From positions 16,956,220-17,020,219 of the forward strand of contig JAEMBT020000001.1 of NCBI GenBank assembly GCA_018873245.2: a stretch of 64,000 nucleotides of DNA, given 5' to 3'. Of the stretch, positions 32,821 to 46,936 are shown piece by piece. Under the pieces are notes generated by a model. It was not told the DNA's origin. It saw only the letters and a program-made list of their open reading frames with translations, and ran no database searches. Within the stretch, counting starts at the first letter, position 1; every line of letters begins with the position of its first letter. The stretch comes from Archegozetes longisetosus. Its lineage: Eukaryota; Arthropoda; Arachnida; Sarcoptiformes; Trhypochthoniidae. Position numbers and translations under genes: made by a program.

Positions 32821-35140
32821 AAAGACCATAAATTTAATGTTTGTAATACAGACAAGTTTTACACAACATTTAAGTGAGCTATACTTCAGCTAAAAACATA
32901 AGACCTCCGGTTGAGACCCAATTAAATCTAAAAGTTTTTGTCGTTATCCTAATTGTGAAAAACCATATTTCGCTAAATATAATCTCAATGCGAACATAAG
33001 AGGAAACACTAATCAAACATCAAAGTAGTGAAGAAGCAGACTTAAAACTGGTTAGAAGATCGTGGATTTGACCTTAGGTTAGCGTACGTTAAGAGTGAAG
33101 TGATCGAACATCTTGAATGAGCGGCAACTAACCGGCATTTGTTTCGGTTTAAACAAATGATTTGAAACTGAAAATCTGAAGTTAGGACACATTCTGAAAT
33201 AAAAATTATATTAAATTTTTGATTCGTTGAGCGATTCACTCAAGAGAACGAACCACAAATTTAGCACATAAGAATTTGAAACTCCAGCATTAAGACAAAA
33301 CTTTAAAAGAATCGTTTTACACGTTTTATAACTACTAGTTTATTTCATTTAATTATTTTTATAACGGAGTTATTAAATATAGATTTTGATTTTAATCACT
33401 CATTAATAATATGATGTGAAAAATGAAGTAAAATGAGTTTGATGAGCATATTTATCGAATCTTTGAATAAAATATTAATTTATTCATATAACACATAGTA
33501 AGATATTAATCTCTTGGAATGTGATTTTCTTTAAAAGGTCGTTCGTTTAAAGAATTCTTGTATTTACCTTTGACTAAGAGAAAATAAATTTTGTTAATGA
33601 TGCCATTCTTTATCACATTAGTGTATACAATCTATGATTCTAGTATTCGGTTTTCGCAACTCGCGTCTTTTAAGTCTAATATTTAAGCATAAAGCTTGAA
33701 GAGAAGCGTATAGTATAATCTAAGGATTTAAGTATATGATGATCATATCTTATTAAACAAATATAGATCTGGCAACACTTCAATTTTACCAATATTTTGA
33801 TACTTTAATTAGCTATTTATAAGTCGCATCTCATCGATGAGAAATACTAGCGAAAAATTGCACACAATATAGAAGTTTAGGGATAATGGCATACACGATA
33901 CTTCCTATTGAGACCTCTCAGTTTTTTAAACTTTCAAAAGTATTCTTATATAACCTATTCGTTTTTTCAAGGATCAAAAGCTTTTAGTACTTTAATAGTA
34001 TTCAACTTTAATCAATCTTGCGGTCATCTCATTTATGCATTCATAATAGTTAAGGTGAAATTAAAAATGAAGTGAGTTTTTATAAGCACTTTTGAAATTA
34101 TGTCAGTAAATGTATGCAGCAAGACAAGCATTAACGTTATTATTCAGCAATATTCAGTTATATTAGATTTTTGCAACTGTTAATAATGTTTGATAATTAG
34201 ACACTTGTATATTATAAAATTACAAAACTTAACTTAATTACTCATTTCAGCTTTAGTAAAGTGAACACATAGTCTATTTATCTCTAAAGGAATAATTAAA
34301 GACCGAAAAATTCAATAACAATTTCTTGAATCTTGAGATTCTCCTGTCACACAGTTCTTGTATCTTTATTTTATTTTGTTTTTGTAAATAAGAGTCTGGT
34401 ATACTCTGTACAAAGTGGAAACGATTCCATTCACCCATAGAGACAGCGATTAAACGAGTATGATTTCAGGATTTACTTATGATAGAAATAAACAAATTCG
34501 AGACTTAAATTCAAATCAACTATTTGTTGTAAAATTGAGATAATATAATTTCTGATTAAAACACTTTGACAGTCAAATTTTCATTTAATAAAAACGTTAC
34601 GCTTGACTTATTGTTGATTCGCTTATACTCAGGACGATTATTCATAGTTTGCTTTCAGTGTAATGCTTTAACTTTGGGTAATGTTCAACTCCATAATTAT
34701 TATTAAGTTCAACAAATTTTTTCAATAAGTTGAAAGATTTGATTTTATCAGTTCATTGTTTATTATTGCAGTTGTGATACATATTTGGTAATTGAAGTGA
34801 AAGGCAAATTTTAGTATTAGATAACTTTAACCTTAAAATAAATCCCATTAACCCAATCTGAAAGTACAGTTATGTCAAAATAATTTCTACGAGTCAATTA
34901 CCGGTAGACAGTTAAAATTCGTTTTTACATTGAAAAAATACTTAGTATGTAATATCAGAGAAATATGAGTTTTTAAAACTTAAATCAAAATCAAAACTTT
35001 ATAACTTTGAATGAAAATAAGTCAGTTATGGTCAATATGCAAGAAACGACTAACAAGGATATATTTTATCATTTAATAATCAGCTGCTTGCAAACATTTT
35101 TTGTAATAAAATAGAAGTTAGTTACTGATAGGGGAGAAGT
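32821..35140. other. Gene-free stretch with a weak repeat
   Basis: No gene recognised. The part at about 33890-34120 resembles 58330-58600 (ATTTATGCATTCAYAATAGT, and AGTCAGTAAATG), so at least a remnant of a dispersed repeat is present. Confidence 0.35.
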
Positions 35141-35380
35141 TTTGTTCGGCTTGAGTTAATCCAAATTTTAAGTTGAAATTTAACCCTTAAAACGTTAACT
35201 TTTTTCACTGTACAATTTATTTTGATATAACTGTACTTTGACATCAAAATAAGATATAAAAATAATAAAAAAAATTAATGCATTTTAAATCCAACTTTTG
35301 TAAAACTTAGATTTTCATAAACTTAAAGATATTAAATGTAAAAATAAAGATAACAAACTTTAGTGTATGGACGAACAAAC

Positions 35381-35410
35381 TCGCAACTCGATCGAAGCAT
35401 CGAGTTGCGA
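35381..35410. repeat. Perfect 12-bp hairpin
   Basis: TCGCAACTCGAT, a 6-base loop CGAAGC, then ATCGAGTTGCGA: a perfect stem within an AT-rich stretch that contains a hAT remnant about 200 bp further on. It may be part of that element's terminal region. No hairpin function is shown. Confidence 0.5.
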
Positions 35411-35559
35411 ATTTAAATTTTGAGCTTTCGAGTATTATTAATTAGTGTGTATTTTTACTATAAAATATTTAACTTTAAAACATACAATCTAAAATTTAAG
35501 CATTTAAACAATTGCATCAAAAACGCATCTCTTTTGCCAAAAGCAATACATTAAATCAT

Positions 35560-35697
35560 TTTATAGCACGCTTTATAATTTTGATTTCTGTTACTACTGA
35601 AAGAATGTTCTCAAGTGCTGGTCTTTGAGTTAATAAAAGACGTTCATCATTTATTAAAAAATCTATTAATGAAGTGCTCTTAATAAAAATGTCTTAG
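35560..35697 (+). mobile_element. hAT transposase dimerisation-region remnant
   Basis: The + frame from about 35590 reads TTERMFSSAGL, a stop, then NKRRSSFIKKSINEVLLIKM. This matches the hAT C-terminal signature (SSERxFSxAGxxxxxxRxxLxxxxxxxLxxLKxN). Only this end is recognisable, and element boundaries are not. Confidence 0.65.
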
Positions 35698-36164
35698 TTT
35701 AAACGAAAATACTTAATAAAAGACTGTGACTATAAAGAGCTTTAATAAGCGCTATATTTGAAATTTTTTGTGTTATTTTTTCAATTAGAAAAACTGAAAA
35801 CTCGAAATTTGCACTCACTAATAAACTTAAAGCACCAAAAAATTTGATTGTTAGTATAACAGGTATAATAAGTCTATCAAAAATATTTAATATCATTTTT
35901 TCATATTTGATTTCTAATTAATTTTTTAACTTTATTGTGGAATTTCGCACATTATTATCACAAATCGCACTCACGTTTAATTAAAGCTAAAGTTAGGTAT
36001 ACTGAATTCGTAACCCGGCCTCATTTTAAACTTATAGAGTGTTATCGCAGAACGTGATTCGCAACAATAGTGTACGACATTCCACAGTAAAGTCTTTTCC
36101 GAAAACAAATTAGAGGTTAGTAATGTCATAAGTAAGGATTCTATATCAAGAACCATTCAGAAAT

Positions 36165-39100
36165 TCAGTTGATTTCCAAGTAATCATTTATAGATTTGGT
36201 AATTTGACTCTTGTTATTAGACATAAATGTTTGATGATCTCCATCGAGAACAATAACATCACATTTTCCAGACACGATCTGAAACAAAAAGAAAATGAAA
36301 TAATTCAATTCATATATGATTATAACAATCAATTAATACCTCATCGAAGCCATAGTCATGTTTGATAGCATACTTTTGATTCTTGTCACTGAGCACATAA
36401 TCTTTAGATCTAATAAGCAATAAATTTCCACTAAACTTAACAGAATCTGTTGGATACTTAAAAAGATTGAGAAATTTGTGAGCGTGTGATTCAACTGCGA
36501 ACTCAACACATTTCAGATCATATTTAAGTCCACTCAAATCCAGAAACATTTTTGAAACTTTCCCAACTCTTCCTTCTCTAGGTGTACTTTTCAATGTATC
36601 ATAAACTTTTCTTATATCGATATCAACCTTATCCATAAGGAAAATAACTAATGATGCAGTGCGGAAATCATCGTCATCATCTGATTGATAAAAGTTAACG
36701 ATCTCCATCTGATTCAATTTGAACTGAATTGGAGATGAATCCAAAACAATGATTTTTGGATCAAATCCTGATTTATTTTTCAATTGTATCCCCATTTCAT
36801 AAGCTATAACACCTCCAGCTGAATAACCAATCAATTTGTAATTAGAATTGACATTGGAAAATTTTTCTTTTATCAAATGCAAATAATACTCAGCCATTGC
36901 TTCGATTGTCTTCAATCTATTGCATTCTTGTGTCCAATTAAGACCAATCACAGGCCTATTTAAACTTTCAGCAATCGGTTTGAATAAATCATAAGTTCCA
37001 TTAATTGGTGGCAAATAAAATATTGGCTCTCCTTCTGATATGGAATTCAAATATGTTACGCTTTCTGTCGGAATTTGAAATATAGGATCAAATCTAGAAA
37101 CTGAAAGGTTTCCTGAAGAGCTGAATTTTCCAGAACTTATCTCTCTTATATCGTTGATTGTTAGGCTACGAATTTCTTCAGTGTTCAGAATTAAATCAAA
37201 ATCTCTCTCAATTGTTTGTTTTATTTCTACTACCATTAGAGAATCCATTCCTAAGTCAACTAATTTTTTGTTTTGATCCAAATTCTTGTAGTCCTCAATA
37301 GCTAAGATATTTGCCACTGATATCATGAGATCCTGTTTACCACCAATAGATCTGTGTTTAGATTCAGATTTTATAAAACTTGAGCAGACAGAATATTCTG
37401 ATTGTAGAAAACGATCCAAAACTGCTAAACAGGAATACATTCGTTGACTTTCAGTTCCAAATAAACTGATCTCATTTTCAGACATATTATTGACGACATA
37501 ACCGACGTCTCCAACGACTCCCCACTGAATGGCTAATCCATGAAAACCATCCATACGCCTCAAGTCACATATTCTTTCCATCACTGAATTGGTAAAACCA
37601 TAATTAGTTTGACCTGCATTTCCACGAGCTGAAGCACCAGAAGAAAATGCGACAAAATAGTCGATTTTAGGGTACATTTCACGTGTAAGTGAATCCAAAT
37701 TAATCAAAGCATTAGATTTTGGATCAAAAACTTTCTTAAATGATTCTGAAGTTTGATTCTCGAAAAGAGCATCACTTAATACAAGTGATAAGTGAAATAT
37801 ACCACCAATAGGTCCAAGACTTGAAGCCTCTTCTAACAAACGTTTGGTACCTTTCATAGTGGATAAATCTTCAGTTGAAATCTTAACATTTACTCCAAGT
37901 TCTTCGAAATATTTGAGCCTAAGGCGATGATACGGCTCTTTAGGACCATTTCTTGAGGTCAGAATCAATGTCTTCGCACCTCTTTCTATCATCCAATTCG
38001 CTAATTCTAAACCCATCCCCCCCAAACCACCTGTTATTACATAAGACTTATTTGGATAAAAAGCAGTTCTGGGAATGGCTAACATTTTAAATTGTTTGGC
38101 TAATGGGTCACCATTTTGTTGATCTCTAATCTTAATCAAAACTTTTCCGATATGTTTACCGCTGGCCATAAAACGAAATGCTTTTTCGCATTGGTTTACG
38201 CTGAACACCGTTCGACTCAATGGTTTAACGATTTCATTTTTGATGCCCTCTTCAATCATATTCCTGAGCATTTCTCTCTGTTTCATAAAAAGTGGTGTAC
38301 TATCGCTTGCACTTGTGAACAAAGAATCCAAAATTATTCCGTGAAATGTCTTATTTCTGAGTAAATGCGAAATATCTGTGAGAAATTTGCAAAATAAATG
38401 TTTTTAGATGAGTTTGAAAAATTCTTTGTATGTATTCGAATCATTATTAAGATAAGACTCTATTCCATTTTCATACATTTCATATTTAAATTTTATTGAA
38501 TAACTGAATCATTTAAAGGAGTAACAAGTGAAAGTTCATATTGCATGCACTTATTCTTTTTCCAGCAAGAAATTCAAGCGTTGATGATTTCTAAGAAGAC
38601 TTACTTATAATACTATTTTTTGCTGAATCATATTTCCCGATCTCAAGAAAGCGTCCATTATTTGCCAGACACTCAAGACTTGCCTGAAGTTTCTCTTCAG
38701 ACAACGAATTGAGTATAACGTCAACTCCTAATCCATTAGTTTCTGACATAATGTGATTTTTGAAACTTAAATCACGAGAAGAAGAAAAGTTTCGATCTGA
38801 AAGTCTTGGGAATAACTTCTTAAGAAAATCTCTTTTCTCATCAGATCCAACTGTTATGAATAGATGACAATCGAGACTAAGACAAATAGAAATGGCTGCC
38901 TGTCCCACACCACCACTTCCTGAATGAATTAAAACTTTTTCTTTGGGTCTAAGATTTCCTCTAATGATAAGTGCATAATAAGCAGTTGCATAAACTACAG
39001 GTACTGTGGCTGCATCTTCGAGTGACCAATTTTTGGGAACGAAGAATAGAAATTGTGGATCTTTGATAACAATAGTTGTGGCTAAACATTTTGACGGATA

Positions 39101-42100
39101 AATTCCCATAACTCTATTGCCATTTTCATCAATACCAGAGAATTCGAGCCCAAGTAAACAGTCTTGAGAACCCATATCATCAGGTAATGCATCGGCTGGT
39201 AGTTTACCTATAATTTCAATTGAAATACAGGTTTATCAATCTGTTCATACCATAAATGAGATTTTTGAGTTTTTCTATTGCGTAATCAATTTAGTTTCAA
39301 AGTCTAGTTTAGAAAGTTCTCTACTATTACGAGATACTGAATTTTTAAACTCTTTAAATCAGGCGGGGTTTGGGTTTTCCTATATCACACATACTTTGGT
39401 TTGTAATCGAAAATTTTAAACATAGCTTAAAGTTAAGTTGAACACCCATTCAAATGATAGCATTTATAAGTTTTGACCAAAATTCTGATCATACTCAATG
39501 CCATTTGATGTGAAATGTTTTATTATAAGTTCTGATCTAAAAATCAAATTTTATGAAAGAGACATCACTCACCAGTTGCTATCATAACATCTTTAAAGTT
39601 TAATGACGCATACGTGATATGACAAATTGCTTCCTCTTCTTTTCTTCCGATTGGCCAATACTTATGTTCAGATTCAAACCACTTTAAACTCGATAAATCT
39701 CCTCTTGTACTCGTATTCAAAAAACAATGCCCTGTCAAAACTGTTTGTGGATACAAACCTATAGAATATAGTTTAAAACTACCAAGCTTGTTATCATGCA
39801 AAACATTTATCTTTAGATCTTGCTTTATAATTGTCTCCAAAAATTTATTATTATTCGTAAAATCCAATAAGTTCTCATTGATATTCCGGTCAAAGTTGAA
39901 AATACACCGAATTCTATTGCCATATGGTTCTTTAGACAAACACTTAAAAAACCGAGGATACCATTTATAGGTTCATCATTAGCGATAATCCAGAGATTCT
40001 CTCCTTCAGGCTTTGTTTCCGTTGACTTAAGTTCTATTTGCAGTCTTTCAATCCATGATTCATAATCATTTGATATATGAAAAAATACTTGTTTGTCGAT
40101 TTGTATATCATATGATAATTTGCGGAAGAAAAGTGCGTTCGCATGGAATGAGTCGGTTTTAGTTGATATCAAATGAAAACCAGTTTTTACAGCCTCTTCT
40201 ATGATTTGATTTTTTCTTGATTCATAATAAGTCAGGTCTAGAAGTTTACAAATGACTTGTTCAGCAAAGGTGAGACTATCTCTACAAACAATAAGCAGAA
40301 AACCCATTGGAGCCAATGTTTTCCAAAATGATTCAAACAATAGCTTCAGATCAATGTAACGATTCGATGATAGTTGACAAACACTTGTGTCTTTATATAT
40401 AATAAAATCGATGTTATCCATATCTGGGGGAAGTCTTGACTTCTCAGTAATCCATTCTTTTATCTGCAAGTTTTGCTTCAGTTCTGCTGATACTTCATCA
40501 GGTTTTGGGTGTAATAAGGAATAGTCAATTTGTTCATCAACCAAGTTAGACTCAATTAGATCTATGATATTTGAGTACATGATTGATGAGCTCTGATTAA
40601 CCTCAAGAAAGTTAATGTGATTTTTGTGATTGTTTTCAACAACTGTCAGTAACTGTAATTTGAGTAATAGCTCGTTATTAAAGGATTCAATGAGATAATC
40701 CTTATCAATTGTCGATAATTTTGTGCTGAATATCGACGTGATATTTTCCAGGCTATTTTCTCCATTAAATTGTATCAAATCTTTAAGAAATTGATGCAAA
40801 TAATTATCTTCAATATCAAAAGTATCGGTTTTGTTACATTTCTTCGTAATCTCAATTCTTCTATGATTTTTTATCATAAGATCAGTTGAAATCTTGTACT
40901 TTTCAGCCACTTCTAAAGCAAATCTATCGCAAGATCTCATATAATCCAGTAAATCATTCTCATTATCATAAGCAACAACTTCATTATGCGCTATAAACCG
41001 ATAACTTCCGATAGTAGGCTTCTGAGAACTTAAGTTTCTCTGAGTAAGACTTGCTTTAACTCCACGATATTCTAGTCCTTTAGATACACAGATGTTTAAG
41101 TCTTGGTCAAAAATACATTCAAATTCTGGATTCTCTCCTAATTGTTCCGATTCTTCTACAAGCACTCTTGGATCACACCTCAAACAGTCTATACGAACTG
41201 GTAGTCGAAGAGCTCTTGAAGTTATACCCAAAATAGACATTTGTATCATACAGTCAGCAAATGTGACCCAATTATCAGTCCATTTAACTCGAGCTCTTAT
41301 TTTTCTATTGTCTCGAAATGCATTTGTAATGCATTGGAAACTTTGTCCATAATCGTAGCCTCTAAGCCTAAATTCCTTATAAATATCTTTTGTTTCCAAA
41401 ACAATATTTTCTGATTTTAATGTATCAAATGACTGATTTTCATCTAAAATGTACTTATATTTCAGCAGTGGTTCGTCTTTTAAGGAAAAAATTTTTCCAT
41501 TGCAAACATTTGTTCCACTTTCATAAATAACGAATTCTCCGTTCGTTTCATTGACTGTTGCCGTGAATCTTTTAGATCCAGTATTTGACAAAATTGTGGC
41601 GCGATCTAGGCAAACATTTCTGAATTCTACTGGGAATTCTTCATAAGATACTCCATTCTTTTGAGCAAACAGTTTCCAAGCAAGTAGGAGATAACCAGTG
41701 GCTGGAAATAGAATTCGTCCATCGACGCGATGTCCAGATAGATACGAATCTTTCTTGTCCTATGAAAATGTGAAAATTGCTGTTTTAATCATGCTAAATA
41801 GATTATCAAGAAATCTAACTGAATAGAAACATTAATCAATCGATTTTTTCTTAGTATATTTTCAAGATTTGATCGAGATCACTCACTTATTATTTAGGTT
41901 CTAGTGGTAGTAACATTGATATACTATTCAACACTAGAGCCAGAAGAGTATTAATCTATTATTGATTTAGTTAAATTTTTAACGCATCGTTTCAAAAGGT
42001 TCAATTGATCATGATATATTTCAAATCTTACCCTCAAATCAACTCCAATCGTTATTTTATCAAAATTAGATATATTGAAAAAGTCTGGATATTGTGTAAC

Positions 42101-45100
42101 TGTATAAGATTTCGTGTGATCCCATTTAATAAGAGATGATATCGAACGGGTTCCAGTAGAAACCGGGTATTCAACTGTAGGATAAAGTTTTTCAATCGAT
42201 GGATTCAGGCCAAGTGTATACAATTTCCCAATACTTGCAAGCAATTGTTTCAAGTTATCATTTTTTTCCTTCATGAGAGTAATCAAATTGATGTCCAAAC
42301 TTCTTTCCAAGATAGAATGAAGGATATTACTTCCAAATATCTCAATAATTATACAATTTTTAGGTATCTGTTTGAGACAATCATCCAATTGTACCGGAAA
42401 TATCAGGTTATTAACAAAGTAATCAGGCGAAACATATTTGGCTTCCTTATTATTATGGCAAGTATTAATCCACTTCGAAGATCTAACTCTATTCGTTGTT
42501 ATTATTTTCTTAAATTTATTAAGTAATACTTCAGTAATTGATCAATGATAGGCGAGTGAAAAGCAATGCCACAGCTGTTGACTTTACGAGTTGTTATATT
42601 TTCAGCATTCAGTTGATCAATGATTGAGTCGATTATATCTTGTTCTCCAGAAATAGTTACACAATTCTCTGAGTTATAACAGGCAGGATATACATTCTCG
42701 GGATATCTTTCTGTTATCTGATCCCAACTCATGTCAATTTCGGCCATCATACCTCTTGTTTTATTATGTTGTTGAATACACGTCGCCGTATAATACGCTA
42801 AAAGAATGGTTTCTTCAGCAGTAATGCAGTTGTCCGCATAAGCACAAATCCATTCCCCGATTGAATGACCAATTATTCCATCAGGCCTTATATCGAGTTC
42901 ATTAAGTAAGTCAACGAAAGCGATTTGCATTGCAGTTGTTGTTATCAATGAATTAAGTGGGTTTTCCATTGTTTTCTGATTATTTTCCATAAGAAGACTC
43001 AATAGATCGATTCCATATTCATTCAGAACCTTAGCTGAATTTTCGATAGACCTTGCAAAGATGTCGATATTCATGAGTGATTCAGTCACTACTGGACATT
43101 GAATGCCGATTCCTGAGAATATAAACCAAATCTGTTTTTTGTTTTTCGAAACCTTTCTTGTCTCGATAGTTGTAGTATCCAACGAACTTTGATCTGAATT
43201 CTCAATTATGGAAAAGCCTCGAAATCTCATTCCTTTAAGACCAGAATTCATTTGAAAGGGAGATGTCTTTGAGATATCATTAATAAGCGATAGTAAATCT
43301 CGAGTCAGTTTTAAAGGGTTATCGAATAATGATTTGAAGAAATGGTTGAGAGTTTCTTCATTTCTGCCACACATTTGAATCAAACGAGGAATTTTATCAA
43401 CTATTTTCCGATTTTCAACCGTTGGACTCTTTTTTGGTGATCTAACGATTGCGTGAACATTAGAACCACCAAAACCAAAGTTATTTAGACCAACCAAATC
43501 TCCAGTGAATGGTGTATTTTCAATGATGGGTTTGAGAATCCCACTCTTTAAGCCTTCGATAGCAGGATTTGGATTTTTGAGGTGCAAGTTAGCAGGAATG
43601 CATTGATTCTCAAACGAAAGAATGACCTTGGTTAAGGAACATAATCCTGAAGCCCCTTCTGTGTGACCGATATTTGACTTGAGAGCTCCGATCAGAAGTG
43701 GATCTTTTCTTCCTGTTAAATAAAGTAAAATAAACAATAAATAGTTGAGCAAATGTAGTGAGACTTTGTTCAAAACTATGAATATTTAAAACACAAAATC
43801 ATAAGCAAGTGTCGAAACAAAACTTATTTAAAACTTAACTAAGTAATAAGATAGATACGTGTAAATGTTTTTTAAAAATGATTTCAATTAATATTTCATG
43901 TTCCATAATCGATCAATAGTTCTTAGATATACTATCAATTTATTCAGATATCGTCTAATTTAATATGCAATTTATATTGGTTTTTTGATTTAATTAAAAA
44001 ATATCTACTAAAATCAAGAAGACAGTTGCAAACCTGCACACATTGATTCACAAATCGCACGCATTTCTTCAGGATCTCCAGCTTGAGTTCCAGTACAGTG
44101 AGCCTCAATATATTCGACTTGAAGAGGATCTATTCCAGCCTCAGAATAAGTTTCTCTCATAACATTTTTCTGCTGTTCCCAACTTGGAAAAGTGATTCCC
44201 ATCTCTTTATATCCATCACTATTAGTCTTCGTGTGAACTACAGTCGCATAAATACGTTTAGCAGTGGATTTTCTTTGGAGAAAAGCCACAACGCATGCCT
44301 CTCCCTTCGCATATCCATTTGCGGACTCATCCAAACACTTGCAACGACCATCAGGTGATAACATAAACATCTTGAAAAACTCGTACTGAATCATAGGACT
44401 ATAACTTATGTTAGTTCCGACCACCAGAGCATTATTACATTGGTTAGTTTTAAGGGAAACAATGGCTTCATGCAATGCAGAAAAACTTGAAGCACACGCA
44501 GCATCAAATGACATCGACGGCCCTTTCAGGTTGAATTTATTTGAAATAATTTGAGTAAAGAATTGTTTGTAGTCAACCACTTTTATGCGATCAGAGTATG
44601 CACTCTGGTAGTCGTCGAAACAGCAGCCAATAAATACTCCAGTGTTTGAGCCGCTTAATGAATTTGGATCAGTGCCTGGATGTTAATCAATTATTAAAAA
44701 CATTAAAACACAAAATGAGTATAAGCTTAAAAGAAAAATCGATATCTTTGTGATTTTAGTTACAACATATCAGCACTTAAAGATTTAATTGAAATTACAT
44801 TAAATAGTAAAGGTTAGAAATTATTACTAATTATGGATAAATTATGAAGCTTTTTATACGAAGTACCTAATTTTGGAAAGGCTTTGATAACAAACCCTTT
44901 TAAAGATAAGTTGAGTTCACTCTATTGTTTATTTGAAAAATAGAGATGTCTAGATAAATAGAGCGATTTTCAATAATTTAGTCGCATTTTCCAAGTTTAG
45001 TTTAAATTTAAAGTTTATTTTTATTAAATGTAGTCAAACCGACCAATCATTTAGCTTTTGTTAGAGATATTACGTAGTCAAATGTGTACGTAATTTTGAC

Positions 45101-46578
45101 TTTTCCTGAACAAACTGATGGAATTCATGTTATTTATGATAAGGATTCTCCATTATCGTTTTAAGCCATTTTAACCGTAAAATATCACTCAGTCTTGACC
45201 GATTCAAAGCCTGAACAATTCGAAGAGGTTTGTTCAAAATGGCTGCCAAAGTATTAAATCTTGAAAATTATTACATTTTTCAGTATAAGCTTCAAATTAT
45301 CTCAAATAAGGATATCTGCTTATTTCGTTTGAATAGCAAGTGATCAGAACATATGAATCTGAGCCTAAAGGTTGAGACTAAAACACCAAAGAGCATATAT
45401 CGAGACAAATGTATATATGGATTTTGATTTTAGTTAGTTACTCAATTCTTAACTAATGTTTAAATAATATAGTGAAAAGCCTGATATGTCTCATCACCAA
45501 AGTTTTGATACTATAAGAATAAAAACAATATATCTATGATATACATACTAAACAAATGATTTTAAGTTCAAGCTCTCATTCATATCAAACTGTACTGACG
45601 TAAAGGCTAAAGCTTAATAAACATATCTTAAGTTGTATCAGTTTCTAAAGTGTTAATAACTGGGATTGCTTTTCGACTCAAAAGTAGTCTTCGATACTTT
45701 TCATACTCAGTTTTGAAAGTAAATCTCTTCAAAATACATTTTAGATTTGGATATTGTTCAACAAAAATTTTTTTAATATTCTATAAAAATTTAACTGATA
45801 TCAACAGAATTTATAGATCTTTTATGTTTTAAAACCCGATTTTCAATTTATTTGAGTATTTTAGCAATTTTTCGAAAATTTTGGATAAACTTAGAGTTAT
45901 TTCTGTTTATTACTATGCGTTTAAAAGTTTTAATTTACCCAGGGAATGCCTATTCGACTTACAACTTACACTCAAAATAGTTTTGAGACAAATGATTATA
46001 AAATAAGGTCAATTATATATTGTTAATACCTGAGTCACTAATGGCTTCATAAGTCAGTTCTAACATAATTCTCAATTTTGAGTCCAAATGGTTTGCTTCC
46101 CATTCACTGATTCCGAAAAACTCAGCATCGAATTTGTCAACACTTTTGAGATGTCCTCTGCCCGAAGGTAGCCCCAGATAGCCTGAATAGGATTTCAAAA
46201 TGAAAGTCATGACCAATCAAGTGAATTTAAAATAGATATCAAGAAGTTTCAAAAGTTTGAATTAATTAATACCTTTAGGCCAACGTGTTTCAGCATCTGT
46301 AACCATATCTATATTGTTATACAAGTTGTATTCAAACTCTTCCACATTATCAGATTCTAAAATTTGTTTAGAAAAGCTATTGTTATTAGTGAAAACAAGA
46401 TTTTGAATAATATATCTTTAATACCTGGATATCTGCCCGATATACCAGTTATAACAATTTCTTCGTTCATTGGCCAAACTGCTACTCTCCCACACGGTCC
46501 CAAGCCTTTATTCTCACTAAACAATCCATTAGTCTTTCCTTCAGTTGAATCTTTGTCTTCGACTTCGTATAAAGACAT
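36165..46578 (-). CDS. FASN: Type I fatty acid synthase, complete (ten exons)
   Basis: Cytosolic multifunctional enzyme making palmitate from acetyl-CoA, malonyl-CoA and NADPH. Exons: 46425-46578, 46273-46356, 46030-46182, 44034-44675, 42530-43712, 42032-42488, 39573-41759, 38605-39207, 36340-38375, 36165-36278. Nine GT..AG introns (41 to 1354 nt) agree in phase, giving about 2537 residues. KS (about 40-460): Cys191 in DAACASS, EAHCTGT, KSNIGH. MAT: Ser628 in GHSIGE. DH: His901 in [11 protein letters not shown] and the FADCMIQ Asp. [10 protein letters not shown] near 1716. [10 protein letters not shown] near 1936, Tyr near 2080. ACP: Ser near 2200 in LGMDSL. TE: Ser near 2340 in GYSAGG, His in DGDHQTF. 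Oddities: exon 7 lacks one base in a six-A run (39946-39951), and the usual HGTGT reads HCTGT. Confidence 0.92.
44676..46029 (-). other. Large third intron of the fatty acid synthase gene
   Basis: A 1354-nt intron in a gene whose other introns are 41-365 nt. Part of it (about 45480-45615) is a copy of a dispersed repeat found inverted at 60430-60560, so growth by insertion is likely. Confidence 0.6.
45480..45615. repeat. Dispersed repeat, inverted copy at 60430-60560
   Basis: The word CAAGCTCTCATTCATATCAA and its surroundings (AAAGTTTTGATACTATAAGA on one side) match the reverse complement of 60430-60560. Non-coding; family unknown. Confidence 0.6.
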
Positions 46579-46753
46579 GTTTTTATTGTATCTGAAATTT
46601 GTTTCAACTTTAATATCACAATTTTAAAAAATAAAAAGCGACAAAATAAAATGAAAGTAAATTATAAGAAGTAGTCCAAACTCAACAAATTTTTTAAATA
46701 ATCAGATAACGATGAAAGCTTGGGAGATTTTTACAATTGTATCTATTATTTCA

Positions 46754-46936
46754 TTAATAAGTATTGCGAAATACTTTTGCCAATTTTACATAACCTTTAC
46801 AAATTGTGTCAACATTTTGAGCAAAGTATTCTTTCACTTCTCTTATCGATTTCATAGGTTTTTGGCCACTGTCAGATTTAATTAAGAATTTTTCATTTTC
46901 TACTCGAGTTATTGTATAATACACAGTTCTGTCCAC
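46754..46936 (-). pseudogene. Possible SH2-domain fragment
   Basis: A 60-residue open frame reading VYYTITRVENEKFLIKSD, then a REVKEYFAQNVDTIC stretch and YVKLAKVF. The order of aromatic and hydrophobic positions resembles the second half of a Src-type SH2 domain (HYRIxxxxxGxxYI...F..LxxLVxHY....DGLCxxL). There is no start of a domain, no kinase region and no flanking exon that I can see. It lies 180 nt upstream of the fatty acid synthase start on the same strand. The similarity is weak and may be chance. Confidence 0.25.

Noticed and set aside
35699-35896. 65-codon hydrophobic frame on -
   Set aside because: Reverse strand of the decayed hAT region; hydrophobicity follows from AT-rich composition.
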